Shown: positions 7,796 through 17,805, counted from the first letter of the stretch. The stretch is 64,000 nt of DNA from JANMEB01 sp041745295 (GCA_041745295.1 JBGTJE010000097.1:124001-188000), one strand, 5' to 3'. Notes: a model not told the origin generated them from the letters alone. Made by a program: numbers and translations.

Positions 7796-10642
7796 ATGTT
7801 TGGGCACATGAGAAATTTCCTTCGACAGAATCGAAGTCGAAAATTGGCGAACAAATTGAGCGCGACGCTGACACGAGAAAATCGGCTTACCTTGGAGAAC
7901 CTCGAGACGCGGCACTTATTGGCCGGACTTCCGACGTTGATCGATATCGTCCCCGGCGCAGGAGCATCATCGCCGGCAGGATTCTGCAATGTGAACGGGA
8001 CGATATTCTTCGCCGCCGACGACGAAGCAACCGGTCGAGAATTATGGAAGAGCGACGGGACGGTCGCAGGGACCACGCTCGTCAAAGAAATTAATGCTGG
8101 GAGCGGTCATTCGGGTCCGGTAGGTCTCACCAATGTAAACGGGACGTTGTTTTTCGGAATGAGTGATGGAATCAGCGGCTTTGAATTATGGAAGAGCAAC
8201 GGGACGGCTGGCGGCACGACGCTCGTGAAAGACATTCAAGCGGGGAGCAGCAATTCGCTGGCCATTCATTTAACCAACGTGAACGGGACGTTGTTTTTCC
8301 GTGCCAATGAAGGAACCAACGGCGGCGAATTGTGGAAGAGTGATGGCACGGCCAGCGGAACCACGCTCGTGAAAGACATTCGAATAGGAAGCAGCAGTTC
8401 TTATATCGATTTTCTCACCAATGTAAACGGTACGTTGTTTTTCCGGGCCAACGATGGCACTAACGGTGAAGAATTGTGGAAGAGTGACGGGACGACTGCC
8501 GGGACCACGTTGGTGAAAGATATTCTAGTGGGAAGCAGCAGTTCGTTTGGCGGCGATCTCGTCAACGTAAATGGGACGTTGTTTTTCCGAGCCAACGACG
8601 GAACAAACGGCAGCGAATTGTGGAAGAGTGACGGGACGGCTGCCGGGACCACACTGGTGAAAGACATTCGATCAGGGAGCAGCAGTTCGGTTCCCTTAAA
8701 TCTCGCGAACGTGAATGGGACGCTTTTATTCAATGCCCGCGATGAAACCAGCGGCCGTGAGCTTTGGAAGAGTGACGGGACAGCCGGTGGAACCGTGCTG
8801 ATCAAGGATATTAATGCGGGGGCTGCCTCCAGCAACATCGATTCCTTAATATTAAACGTCAATGGCACGCTGTTTTTCCAAGCCAACGATGGGACCAGCG
8901 GGCGCGAGTTGTGGAAGAGTGACGGGACGGCCGGCGGAACCACGCTGGTCAAGGAAATTCGCGCGGGTCTCAACGGTTCGTCTTTAGAATATCTCACCAA
9001 CGTGAACGGGACGTTGTTTTTCCGGGCCAACAACGGAATCAGCGGCGCTGAATTGTGGAGGAGTAACGGAACGGCTGCCGGCACCAACCTGGTCAAGGAC
9101 ATTTTTGCGGGGAGCATCAGTTCGAATCCCTCGTTTCTCAGCAACGTGAACGGGAGATTGTTTTTCCAGGCCGATAATGGGATCAATGGCTACGAGCTCT
9201 GGGTCATGGACGGCGGAGATGAACCGGTCGTGCCTGCGCCCGGTGTGGGATTGCTTGGCGTACGAGCACCAGGTGTTCTTGGCAATGGTGTCTCAGGCGC
9301 GGGCCTTCCCGGGGCGGGGGTCGCCGGAGTGGGTGTCGCTCCCCCAACGCCTCCGAGCGCACCGGCTTTGATCGATATTGTGTCCGGTTCCGGCGCGTCC
9401 AGCCCAAGCAACTTCACCAATGTGAACGGAATTATTTTCTTTGTAGCCACCACGACGGCTGAAGGCAAAGAGCTCTGGAAAACCGACGGTACACTCAGCG
9501 GCACAGTGCTGGTCGAAGATATTCGCCCTGGAGCGACCGGCTCGTTCCCAACTAACCTGACGAATGTCGGCGGTAGACTTTATTTCACGGCCAGCGACGG
9601 CGTGGCAGGCGCAGAATTATGGAAGAGTGATGGAACGGCTGGCGGTACGACATTAGTGAAGGATATCGTGGTGGGTTCAGTCGCATCCAAACCAGACCGG
9701 TTTGCCAATGTCAATGGCATCTTGTATTTCATGGCATCGACGGTCGCCGAAGGATTTGAGCTGTGGAAGAGTAATGGGACGACTTCCGGGACCGTGCTCG
9801 TGAAAGACATCCGTGCGGGCGTGGACAATTCGAACCCCAGCAGCTTGACGAACGTCAAGGGAAAGTTGTTTTTCACCGCCAACGATGGCACAACAGGCAC
9901 CGAGTTATTTAAGAGTGACGGGACGGCCGCCGGGACTGTGCGAGTCAGGGACATCAATCCGGGGACGGCGGGCTCATCGCCAAGCAACTTTGTGAACGTC
10001 AAGGGAATCCTATACTTCACGGCCAACGATGGAGCCAACGGAGTCGAATTGTGGAAGAGCACAGGAACGTTGTCCAATACGGTTCTGCTGAAGGACATCC
10101 GGTCCGGTCCCTTGAGTTCGGACCCAACTGAACTTACCAATCTCAAAGGAAGCGTGTTTTTCGCCGCCAACAATGGCACGAACGGCATTGAGTTGTGGAA
10201 GAGCAATGGGTCGTTCGGAGGCACTGTGCTGATCAAGGATATCAATCCAGGAGCGGCGTCATCCTCACCCACTTACTTGACCAACTTAGGCGGCACGCTG
10301 ATGTTCGCGGCCAGCGACGGTGCCACAGGCGTCGAACTACATCGCAGCAACGGCGAAGCCGTCGGGACCGTTCTAGTGAAGAACATTCGCTCCGGCTCAA
10401 CCGGCTCAGTTCCCCAAGGACTAGTCAACCTGAATGGCACGTTGTTTTTCACAGCGGCGGATGGCACGACCGGCCGCGAGCTTTGGAAAAGCGGCATCTT
10501 CGGCAGCACGACCACGCTGGTCGCCGATATCAACCCAGGTGCCGGGGGATCGAACCCGACATTTCTCACCGAAGGTGGCGCGAGCTTTCTAGTCTTCGCA
10601 GCGAATGATGGGGTCAACGGTAGCGAATTGTGGACCTTGTGA
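7796..10642 (+). CDS. ELWxxDGT-repeat exported protein, copy B (948 aa)
   Basis: This is the paralogue of 2136-5282 with the same plan: LEPR-XLL-type signature (LENLETRHLLAG), nine ELWxxDGT repeats, Gly/Pro linker (GVLGNGVSGAGLPGAGVAG), nine more repeats, and an end at ELWTL. Each repeat is about 48 residues. Blade-specific variants are shared with copy A in the second block (ELFKSDG, ELWKSTGT..NT, ELHRSNG, ELWKSGIFG). First-block repeats in this gene are nearly identical to each other, even at DNA level (about 144-bp period). The ATG at 7796 has GGAG nine bases upstream; in-frame alternatives are TTG 7718, ATG 7772 and ATG 7808. Function unknown, probably exported or surface-located. Confidence 0.88.
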   Translation: MFGHMRNFLRQNRSRKLANKLSATLTRENRLTLENLETRHLLAGLPTLIDIVPGAGASSPAGFCNVNGTIFFAADDEATGRELWKSDGTVAGTTLVKEINAGSGHSGPVGLTNVNGTLFFGMSDGISGFELWKSNGTAGGTTLVKDIQAGSSNSLAIHLTNVNGTLFFRANEGTNGGELWKSDGTASGTTLVKDIRIGSSSSYIDFLTNVNGTLFFRANDGTNGEELWKSDGTTAGTTLVKDILVGSSSSFGGDLVNVNGTLFFRANDGTNGSELWKSDGTAAGTTLVKDIRSGSSSSVPLNLANVNGTLLFNARDETSGRELWKSDGTAGGTVLIKDINAGAASSNIDSLILNVNGTLFFQANDGTSGRELWKSDGTAGGTTLVKEIRAGLNGSSLEYLTNVNGTLFFRANNGISGAELWRSNGTAAGTNLVKDIFAGSISSNPSFLSNVNGRLFFQADNGINGYELWVMDGGDEPVVPAPGVGLLGVRAPGVLGNGVSGAGLPGAGVAGVGVAPPTPPSAPALIDIVSGSGASSPSNFTNVNGIIFFVATTTAEGKELWKTDGTLSGTVLVEDIRPGATGSFPTNLTNVGGRLYFTASDGVAGAELWKSDGTAGGTTLVKDIVVGSVASKPDRFANVNGILYFMASTVAEGFELWKSNGTTSGTVLVKDIRAGVDNSNPSSLTNVKGKLFFTANDGTTGTELFKSDGTAAGTVRVRDINPGTAGSSPSNFVNVKGILYFTANDGANGVELWKSTGTLSNTVLLKDIRSGPLSSDPTELTNLKGSVFFAANNGTNGIELWKSNGSFGGTVLIKDINPGAASSSPTYLTNLGGTLMFAASDGATGVELHRSNGEAVGTVLVKNIRSGSTGSVPQGLVNLNGTLFFTAADGTTGRELWKSGIFGSTTTLVADINPGAGGSNPTFLTEGGASFLVFAANDGVNGSELWTL

Positions 10643-11117
10643 TCGAGCATCGTTTAACCTGGAGGCATCACCGATGGCGATCGGTGGGAGACCTTCGGTC
10701 GGAATGGGTGCGGGTCGGGAGACCCGCGCAAAGCGCGAAGCGGCTGTCGTCATTCCGGGCTGAGACCTGGAATCCATCTTCCATGGATGGGAATTGGCGA
10801 GTTACGACCGCATTGCAACAGTCGCGCATTGTTGACAACGTGTCCGGGTTTAGCGGAGTTGATCAAAAGACGACCGGGGTAAACCCGGCCGCTCGCCGAG
10901 AACGCATGGCCAATGACGCCAGTTTGGCAGATCCAGATCGTTTAACGGCAAGCCGAAGGCGCCAGTATCGCCGTCGCCTTCGGCTTGCCGTTAAACGAAG
11001 CGAGCATACTGCCGCGGAATGGAGCTTTCCCAAATGCACCCGGCAGGTCAAAATAAAGTGACGAGTCCGTCGTCGGCTCGGCGCAACAACGGTAGCCTAA
11101 ACCCGGAGTAGCTAGAC
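10643..11117. other. Intergenic region rich in dispersed repeats
   Basis: No convincing gene. From 10672 there is a GGTGGGAGACC...GGGTCGGGAGACCCGCGCA block, also recognisable in the tail of copy A. At 10749-10790 there is a copy of the CATTCCGGGCTGAGACC...GGAATCCATC element. Near 10871-10900 is a CCGGGGTAAACCCGG hairpin with GCCGCTCGCC (compare 34795-34820). At 10939-10997 is a large palindrome, listed separately. Confidence 0.7.
10939..10997. repeat. Palindromic element with perfect 23-bp arms, copy 1
   Basis: Arms 10939-10961 and 10975-10997 are exact reverse complements (CGTTTAACGGCAAGCCGAAG and its mate), with a 13-bp loop. A second copy sits at 31691-31775. Both lie in gaps between same-strand genes. 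It could act as a transcription terminator, mRNA stabiliser or REP/MITE-type element. There is no U-tract, so a classical intrinsic terminator is not shown. Confidence 0.85.
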
Positions 11118-14100
11118 GTGCCTTGCCAATCTCGAATCACCCTGGGTGCATCAGCGATTATCGCGGCTGCAGCAGTGACCTTTCTCGCGGCAAAATATTC
11201 CGCGTCTCAGGCGACCGCCACCGACGACCATCCGACGCCACAAATAGCAAAGAACGCTAAAATCGAACCGGCGACGAGCGGATCTGCCAAGAAACGACAG
11301 ATCCGCTACGATCGCGACATACGACCGATCCTTTCCGATCGATGCTTCAAATGCCATGGACCCGATCCAGCAGCCCGCCAAGCGGGACTGCGATTGGATC
11401 ATGCACAGCCTGCGGCGGACAAAGACGACGAACCTGCTGTGATCGTCCCTGGGGCTCCTGACGAAAGCGAATTATTTAGCCGGATCAGTAGCAACGACGC
11501 CGAAGACCGAATGCCGCCGCCGGGCAGCAACAAGCGAACGCTTTCCGTTGACGAGCGGGAACTCGTTCGGCTATGGATTGAACAAGGGGCGAACTACGAG
11601 CCACATTGGTCGTTTGTGCCGCCGCTACGCTCTACCATCCCGGCCCCGAGTAATTCGACTTGGGGCAAGAACGAAATCGATTCATTTGTCTTGGACCAAT
11701 TGGAAAGCGAAGGCATCGAGCCGGCGCCACCCGTCGATCGCGCGACGTTGATACGGCGCCTCTTCCTCGACTTGACGGGTTTGCCCCCAACCCCGCAAGA
11801 GGTTGCGGCGTTTGTCGACGATCTCGACGAACGTGCCTACGATCAGTGGATCGATCGACTGCTGACTGAGGAACCGTATCGATCGAGGCACGCCGAACAT
11901 TTCTCGGCCCGCTGGTTGGACGCCGCGCGGTATGCCGACACGATTGGGATTCATACGGACGCCGGTCGCCAAATGTGGCCGTGGCGCGATTGGGTGCTCA
12001 ACGCGTTTCGCAATAACATGCCATTCGATCAATTCGTGGTCGAGCAACTGGCCGGCGATTTAGTTTCTGGCGCCACGCTCGACCAAAAAGTTGCCAGCGG
12101 TTTCAACCGCAATCATGTGATGACCGACGAAGGAGGCGCGATCTCCGAAGAGTATCTCGTCGAATACGCAGTGGATCGAACTGCCACGACGGGCTCCGTG
12201 TTCCTGGGTCTGACTCTCGGATGCGCTCGCTGCCACGAGCATAAGTTCGATCCGATTTCGCAAGACGAATTCTACGGCTTGTACGCGTTTTTTAATTCGT
12301 TGGAAGAGCCGGGACTCTATTCGCAGCTCCCCAGTCCAAATCGAGCCTTTGAGCCGTTTTTGGCCGTTCCCTCCAAGGAACAGGAACACGAACTGAAGCA
12401 ACTCGAAGAGCAACTCGCGCAAATTAAGATCCAATCGATGGAAGTGGATCCCGCGGAATCGTCTCAACAAACAGAATTTCTAACCGCGACCAGCGAGAAA
12501 ATCGGTTGGGGGACCGTCGAATCTGCGCTCATTTCGGCCGCCTCTGACAAGGGCGCGACGCTGACCGTTTCGCCGGATCAAACCATTTTGGCCTCCGGTG
12601 AAAACCCCAGCGTTGACGTCCACACGATAACTTTGCGCACAGAAGCCACTGATTTGAATTTAGTTTGTTTGGAGGCGCTGGCTCACGCTAGTCATTCCGA
12701 AGGACGCGTCGGGCGCGCACCCAATGGCAACGCGGTTCTTACCGGGGTAAGTGCCGAAGCCATTTCGATCAGCGATCCGGCGCAGAAAACTCAGCTAAGT
12801 TTCCGCTGGGCCTGGGCGGACCACGAACAGTCCAATGGCGATTTCGGCGTCATTAACATTCTTGACTCGGATGAACAAAGCGGCTGGGCGGCGGCCGGTC
12901 ATTTGCAATCCGGCGGACGGATCGCGCTGCTGCTTGCCGATGCCCCGTTTGGTTTTCCCGGCGGAACGGAAATTGTCGTACGCCTCGAGTACCTATCGAA
13001 ATATCCGCAACATGCTTTTGGCAACGTGCGACTGCGATTGGGCCGAATGGCCAGCGACTTCGCCGCTCAGATGCCCGCCGCCCAAAGCGGATGGTATAAG
13101 GTCGGACCATTTCCGACTCCCTCCGATCAGTCGCCGTACGAAATTTCACACGGCCCAGAGTTGAATTCAACCATCGACGTGAAAGCGGAATTTGGAAACG
13201 ACAAGAAGACTTGGCAGTATGATTTGGAATTGAAAGACGACAGGCTCAACAAACTTGCCGCCGGGACCAACGTCAGTTACGTCGCCCGCCGGATTTGGGC
13301 GCCGCAAGCGCGGACGGTCAAGGTCGCGCTGGGGAGCGACGACGGATTCGATTTGTTTGTGAATGGCAAATCCGTCAAACAGCAAAAGGTCGAGCGGTCG
13401 CTCGCTGCGAATCAGGATTCAGCCGAGGTACCACTGCTGCCCGGGATCAATTCGCTGGTGTTCAAGGTCATTAACACGGGGGGCGATGCGGGATTCTTTT
13501 ATCGCCAGGAAACCGATGAAAATCAATGGCCCGGCGATTTGGTCTTGGCGGTGGTGCCACCCGATGGACGAGGATCCGAGGTTGAATCGCGATTGCACGA
13601 AGCTTGGCGGATTCGCTATTCGCCGAAGTTCCGCCAGCAGCAAACGGCCATTGCCGAACTGGAGAAACAGCGGGCCGCGTTGCTTGAGAAAACCCCGTTG
13701 ACGATGGTGATGCATGAACTTGCCGAACCAAGGACGACCTACGTCTTGGCTCGGGGTGCATACGACAAACCGGACATGAATCGGCCGGTGCAACGATCGA
13801 TCCCGGCCTCGCTGGGAAGTTGGCCCATCGATCAACCGCGTGACCGATTGGGATTGGCGCATTGGATGACATCGGAAAACAACCCGCTTGTCGCGCGAGT
13901 CGCTGTCAATCGAATGTGGGAGCAGTTTTTCGGGACCGGGTTGGTACAGACGAGCGAGGATTTTGGCATGCAGGGCGAGTGGCCCAGCCATCCGGAGTTG
14001 TTGGATTGGCTCGCGGTCGAGCTGCGAGAATCGAACTGGGACACGCAGCACATCATGCGGTTGATCGTGAGCAGTTCCACGTATCGCCAGAGTTCAAGAG

Positions 14101-14789
14101 TCCGGCCCGAGGTTCGCGATCGCGATCCGGACAACCGCTTGCTGTCGTACTTTCCGCGCCGACGCTTGACCGCCGAACAGATTCGCGATCAAGCCTTGTA
14201 CGTCTCTGGCTTGCTCGTCGAAAAATGGGGGGGGCCGTCGGTGAAGCCCTATCAGCCCGAGGGGCTGTGGCAAGAAGTCGCCATGCTCGCATCCAATACA
14301 CGTATTTACGAGCCGGGCATAGGAAGCGACCTGTGGCGGCGCAGCGTATATACCTATTGGAAGCGGGCGTGTCCGCCGCCGACGTTGCAGGCGTTCGATG
14401 CTCCGACGCGCGAGTCGTGCACGATTCGCCGCGGTTCGACCAATACCCCCCTGCAAGCGCTCGTGCTCTGGAACGACCCGCAATTCGTGGAGGCCGCGCG
14501 GGTTTTGGCTCAGCGAACGCTTGCAGAATCTGTTGATGATGCCGACCGGCTGCAACAGATGTTTTGCCGCTGCACGGGCCGGCAACTCGAAGGCGGCGAA
14601 CTCAGACGTCTTCAGACTTCCTTGGCAAAATTCCGAGAGCAAAATGCGACTGAAGATGCTGCTGCTCAACAATTGCTAAAAATCGGCGCGGCGGCTGTCA
14701 CGACGGACATCCCTCCGACCGAATTGGCTGCTTGGACGATGGTAGCGAGCGCAATCCTGAATTTGACCGAGACGATTGTGATCGATTGA
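11118..14789 (+). CDS. Planctomycete cytochrome protein: PSCyt1-DUF1549-DUF1553 (1223 aa)
   Basis: GTG start preceded by GGAG. A hydrophobic N-terminal segment (ASAIIAAAAVTFLAA) suggests export or anchoring. CFKCHGPD is the CxxCH haem c site of the PSCyt1 domain. DUF1549 (PSCyt2) follows, with LFLDLTGLPPTPQE and a second CxxCH in GCARCHEHKFDPI. A variable middle comes next. DUF1553 (PSD1) closes the protein (NRMWEQFFGTGLV... NTPLQALVLWNDPQF). Residues about 650-790 contain an extra module (GWYKVGPFP... GSDDGFDLFVNGK) resembling a PA14-like sandwich, which the second PSCyt gene lacks. The DUF1501 gene follows after 16 bp. These pairs are known only as abundant planctomycete gene sets; a role in sulfatase/polysaccharide or redox metabolism is conjecture. 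Confidence 0.93.
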   Translation: MPCQSRITLGASAIIAAAAVTFLAAKYSASQATATDDHPTPQIAKNAKIEPATSGSAKKRQIRYDRDIRPILSDRCFKCHGPDPAARQAGLRLDHAQPAADKDDEPAVIVPGAPDESELFSRISSNDAEDRMPPPGSNKRTLSVDERELVRLWIEQGANYEPHWSFVPPLRSTIPAPSNSTWGKNEIDSFVLDQLESEGIEPAPPVDRATLIRRLFLDLTGLPPTPQEVAAFVDDLDERAYDQWIDRLLTEEPYRSRHAEHFSARWLDAARYADTIGIHTDAGRQMWPWRDWVLNAFRNNMPFDQFVVEQLAGDLVSGATLDQKVASGFNRNHVMTDEGGAISEEYLVEYAVDRTATTGSVFLGLTLGCARCHEHKFDPISQDEFYGLYAFFNSLEEPGLYSQLPSPNRAFEPFLAVPSKEQEHELKQLEEQLAQIKIQSMEVDPAESSQQTEFLTATSEKIGWGTVESALISAASDKGATLTVSPDQTILASGENPSVDVHTITLRTEATDLNLVCLEALAHASHSEGRVGRAPNGNAVLTGVSAEAISISDPAQKTQLSFRWAWADHEQSNGDFGVINILDSDEQSGWAAAGHLQSGGRIALLLADAPFGFPGGTEIVVRLEYLSKYPQHAFGNVRLRLGRMASDFAAQMPAAQSGWYKVGPFPTPSDQSPYEISHGPELNSTIDVKAEFGNDKKTWQYDLELKDDRLNKLAAGTNVSYVARRIWAPQARTVKVALGSDDGFDLFVNGKSVKQQKVERSLAANQDSAEVPLLPGINSLVFKVINTGGDAGFFYRQETDENQWPGDLVLAVVPPDGRGSEVESRLHEAWRIRYSPKFRQQQTAIAELEKQRAALLEKTPLTMVMHELAEPRTTYVLARGAYDKPDMNRPVQRSIPASLGSWPIDQPRDRLGLAHWMTSENNPLVARVAVNRMWEQFFGTGLVQTSEDFGMQGEWPSHPELLDWLAVELRESNWDTQHIMRLIVSSSTYRQSSRVRPEVRDRDPDNRLLSYFPRRRLTAEQIRDQALYVSGLLVEKWGGPSVKPYQPEGLWQEVAMLASNTRIYEPGIGSDLWRRSVYTYWKRACPPPTLQAFDAPTRESCTIRRGSTNTPLQALVLWNDPQFVEAARVLAQRTLAESVDDADRLQQMFCRCTGRQLEGGELRRLQTSLAKFREQNATEDAAAQQLLKIGAAAVTTDIPPTELAAWTMVASAILNLTETIVID

Positions 14790-14805
14790 ATGGAATGGTG
14801 CACAA

Positions 14806-16275
14806 ATGACTCACCCTCTGGAAGAACATTACCTTTCGCTTACGCGACGTCGGTTTTTTGGCGTCGGCTCTCATTCGCTTGCTGCGGGGCTTGGTTCGTT
14901 GGCGATGGGATCGCTGTTGCAGAAAGCCTGGGGGGGTGGCCGGCAAGAAGCGACGGCGCCGTCTTTGCTCAAGCCGCACTTTGCGCCGAAAGCCAAGCGT
15001 GTGATTTACATGCACATGGAAGGCGCGCCGAGCCAACTGGATCTTTTCGATTACAAACCGCAATTGGCGCAGCGCTACGACGAGGATTTGCCGGACTCGA
15101 TTCGCCAAGGCCAGCGGCTGACTGGAATGACGAGCGGCCAAACTCGATTTCCCGTCGCGCCGTCCATCTTCAAATTCGCCAAACAGGAAAACCGCCAGGA
15201 CGGCGTTTATCTCAGCGAACTGATGCCGTACACCCGGCAGATGGCCCACGAAATGTGCCTAATCCATTCGATGTACACCGAAGCGATCAACCACGAGCCG
15301 GGAATCACGTTTTTTCAAACTGGAAATCAACAACCAGGCCGCCCATCCTTTGGATCCTGGATCAGTTACGGATTGGGCAGCGACAACGCGGATCTGCCGA
15401 CGTTTGCCGTGCTCATATCGCAAGGCTTTGGCAACACGCAGGCCCTTTCAGCCCGCTTTTGGGGAAGTGGGTTTTTGCCGAGCGAACACCAAGGCTGCAA
15501 ATTGCGCAGCGCGGGCGACCCTGTGTTGTATCTTCAGGACCCCCCCGGCGTGAGTCGCGACAAACGACGCGAGATGTTGGACTTGGTCGGGGAGCTGAAC
15601 GAGCGCGAGGCCGAACGATCGCTCGATCCGGAGGTCCGAGCGCGAATCGCGCAATACGAACTGGCCTACCGGATGCAGATGAGCGTGCCGGAGCTCACTG
15701 ATTTTTCCAACGAGTCTGCCGAGACGTTGGCGATGTATGGACCCGACGTGCAGAAACCCGGCACGTTCGCCGCCAGTTGCTTGCTGGCTCGGCGGCTCGC
15801 CGAGCGTGGCGTCCGGTTTATTCAGCTCTATATGCGCGGCTGGGACCAGCACGGCAATCTTCCGGAAGAGATTCGCAAGCAATGCGTGGCCGTCGATCAG
15901 CCACAAGCCGCTTTGATCAAAGATCTCGCTCAGCGCGGTTTATTGGACGACACGTTGATCTTATGGGCCGGAGAATTCGGTCGAACGGTCTACAGCCAAG
16001 GGACGCTTACCAAAGACAATTACGGGCGAGACCATCATCCGCGCTGTTTTTCGCTATGGCTCGCCGGCGGAGGCATTCGACCTGGAATCACTTACGGGAA
16101 GACGGACGATTACAGCTACAACATCGTTGAGAATCCGGTCGAAGTCCACGACTTGCACGCCACAATGTTGCATTTGCTCGGCATGGATCACGAAAAGCTG
16201 AGTTTCCGTCACCAGGGGCGCGACTATCGGTTGACCGATGTGTTTGGCAAGGTGATTCCGGATTTAATTGCGTAA
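14806..16275 (+). CDS. DUF1501 family protein, Tat-exported
   Basis: 489 aa. The N-terminus has a twin-arginine signal (LTRRRFFGVGS) before a hydrophobic stretch, so Tat export of a folded protein is likely. The body is DUF1501: KAKRVIYMHMEGAPSQLDLFDYKP near the start, ARRLAERGVRFIQLY in the middle, and WAGEFGRT and HDLHATMLHLLGMDHEKLSFRHQGRDYRLT at the end. The fold is related to the alkaline phosphatase/sulfatase superfamily. It is almost contiguous with the upstream PSCyt gene, the arrangement normally seen in Planctomycetes. A paralogue lies at 57745-59151. Biochemical activity is unknown. Confidence 0.93.
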   Translation: MTHPLEEHYLSLTRRRFFGVGSHSLAAGLGSLAMGSLLQKAWGGGRQEATAPSLLKPHFAPKAKRVIYMHMEGAPSQLDLFDYKPQLAQRYDEDLPDSIRQGQRLTGMTSGQTRFPVAPSIFKFAKQENRQDGVYLSELMPYTRQMAHEMCLIHSMYTEAINHEPGITFFQTGNQQPGRPSFGSWISYGLGSDNADLPTFAVLISQGFGNTQALSARFWGSGFLPSEHQGCKLRSAGDPVLYLQDPPGVSRDKRREMLDLVGELNEREAERSLDPEVRARIAQYELAYRMQMSVPELTDFSNESAETLAMYGPDVQKPGTFAASCLLARRLAERGVRFIQLYMRGWDQHGNLPEEIRKQCVAVDQPQAALIKDLAQRGLLDDTLILWAGEFGRTVYSQGTLTKDNYGRDHHPRCFSLWLAGGGIRPGITYGKTDDYSYNIVENPVEVHDLHATMLHLLGMDHEKLSFRHQGRDYRLTDVFGKVIPDLIA

Positions 16276-16653
16276 AACCCGCACTCAGGGCGATCTCAGA
16301 TTTGAAATTCGCAGGGTATCGTCCGCCACCCATGCGGGATTAAAGAACTCCCCGCCCTAGCCCTCCCCGCGGCGGGGGAGGGAAAAGAAATTCCGCTCGG
16401 CGCCGTCTGAGTTCTGGACACTGCGATCCAAGTTACAGAGTTTTGAGCGCGTTCCAATTCTCTGTAGCGGAACGTGCCAGAACTTGGGCCGAAACTCTGG
16501 CGAGTTCGGCTACGTCAAACGCCAAAGTCTCGCCGAAAAAGTCCGTGTTTTGAAATCTAAATCCTAAAGGAAAAGTCACAAATCTAATTTCAAACGCTCA
16601 AAAATTGAACTCTGAAATTCTTAACTGAAAACTGAACACCGAAACCTGTCTCC
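16276..16653. other. Intergenic region between convergent genes, with GC-rich hairpin and repeat
   Basis: At 16361-16382 CCCTCCCC pairs with GGGGAGGG around a 6-base loop, followed by an A-rich run. This could terminate the DUF1501 and/or purC transcripts. At 16474-16516 there is a copy of the GCCAGAACTTGGGCCGAAAC...GGCGAGTTCGGCTACGT repeat, also present at 45647-45690. No gene seen. Confidence 0.6.
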
Positions 16654-17511
16654 CTAATACCCAAATTTCTCTCCCGTCAATCGTTCATAGGCTTCGACAT
16701 ATTTCGCGCGGGTTTTCGCGACGACGTCGGCGGGGAGCGGGGGTGGCTCGCTGTTCTTGTCCCAAGTCGTGGATTCGAGATACTCGCGGACAAATTGCTT
16801 GTCGAAAGACGGTTGGTTGCGCCCAGGGACGTAATCGTCGGCCGGCCAAAATCGGGAACTGTCCGGGGTGAGGACCTCGTCGATGAGCAAAAGTTCATCG
16901 CCGTGCCAGCCGAACTCGAACTTAGTATCAGCTAAGACAATACCTTTGCTCAACGCGTGTTCGGCGGCCCGCTGATAGATGTCGATGCTTCGCTCGCGCA
17001 GAGTCCGGGCCGTATTCTTTCCTACGACTTCGATCATTTGATCGAACGAGATATTCTCGTCGTGTCCAGTTTCAGCTTTTGTGGCGGGGGTAAAGATTGG
17101 CGCGGGAAATTGCTCGCAATTACGTAATCCGCGCGGCAGCGGGATTCCGGAAACCATGCCGGTCGTTTGGTAATCCTTCCAACCGGAACCAACTAGATAG
17201 CCGCGCACCACGCACTCGACAGGGACGACGCGGCATTTGCGAACGATCATGCTCCGCCCGGCGAGCCAATCGCGGGACAAACCCTGGGGGACTTGGATCG
17301 ACGACACGTCGGTCGAGATCAAATGGTTTGGAACGCGCAGTAAGTCGAACCAGAATTTGCTGATTTCCGTGAGCACGCGGCCCTTGTCGGCAATCTCCGT
17401 TGGCAAGATCCAATCAAATGCACTGATGCGGTCGGTCGCGACCATCAAATAATGTTCGCCCAGATCGTAAATGTCGCGAACTTTTCCCTGCCGCACAAAG
17501 GTACTGGACAT
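16654..17511 (-). CDS. purC: Phosphoribosylaminoimidazole-succinocarboxamide synthase
   Basis: 285 aa, full length for the longer SAICAR synthetase subtype. It joins CAIR and aspartate with ATP to give SAICAR in de novo purine synthesis. Visible signatures are GKVRDIYDLG near the start (ATP site), ATDRISAFDW, VVPVECVVRGYLVGSGWKDY, and the C-terminal LADTKFEFGW and LIDEVLTPDSSRFWP. AGGA lies seven bases before the ATG. It is a single gene facing the DUF1501 gene, with an inverted-repeat element in its upstream region. Cytoplasmic. Confidence 0.97.
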   Translation of the reverse strand: MSSTFVRQGKVRDIYDLGEHYLMVATDRISAFDWILPTEIADKGRVLTEISKFWFDLLRVPNHLISTDVSSIQVPQGLSRDWLAGRSMIVRKCRVVPVECVVRGYLVGSGWKDYQTTGMVSGIPLPRGLRNCEQFPAPIFTPATKAETGHDENISFDQMIEVVGKNTARTLRERSIDIYQRAAEHALSKGIVLADTKFEFGWHGDELLLIDEVLTPDSSRFWPADDYVPGRNQPSFDKQFVREYLESTTWDKNSEPPPLPADVVAKTRAKYVEAYERLTGEKFGY

Positions 17512-17565
17512 GGTCGCATCCTAAAAAATAAACTGCGTTGCGGACGGCGTAGGGAATGTCGGAGG

Positions 17566-17652
17566 TTGGGACGATTCTTTGAGTCCCACCAAAACTCCAT
17601 TGCACAAAGTGGACCCGGCTGATCGTGGTGGGACTCAAAGACTCGTCCCACC
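17566..17652. repeat. Inverted-repeat element (GTGGGACTCAAAGACTCGTC type)
   Basis: Arms 17566-17592 and 17626-17652 are near-perfect reverse complements ending in GAGTCCCACCA / TGGTGGGACTC. Related sequence occurs at 59241-59320, with a fragment at 39831-39850. It lies upstream of purC, between divergent genes (the gap is 17512-17805), so it could affect expression, but nothing shows this directly. Confidence 0.75.
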
Positions 17653-17805
17653 CTACCGTGAGCAGCAGGGGGTTTCGTGTGCAGTAACGAGTATACGATT
17701 TTGAGCAGGGACCCGAAAGTGCCAAACGATTGCAACGGAATCGCCGCTCGTTTAGACTTCGGCTCGGATTCGAATGCGCAGCAACAAACCGAGTGAACGC
17801 CGACC

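Noticed and set aside
14790..15701. 303-codon plus-strand frame starting at the PSCyt stop
   Set aside because: It is a frame-shifted shadow of the DUF1501 gene, which has clear motifs in its own frame.
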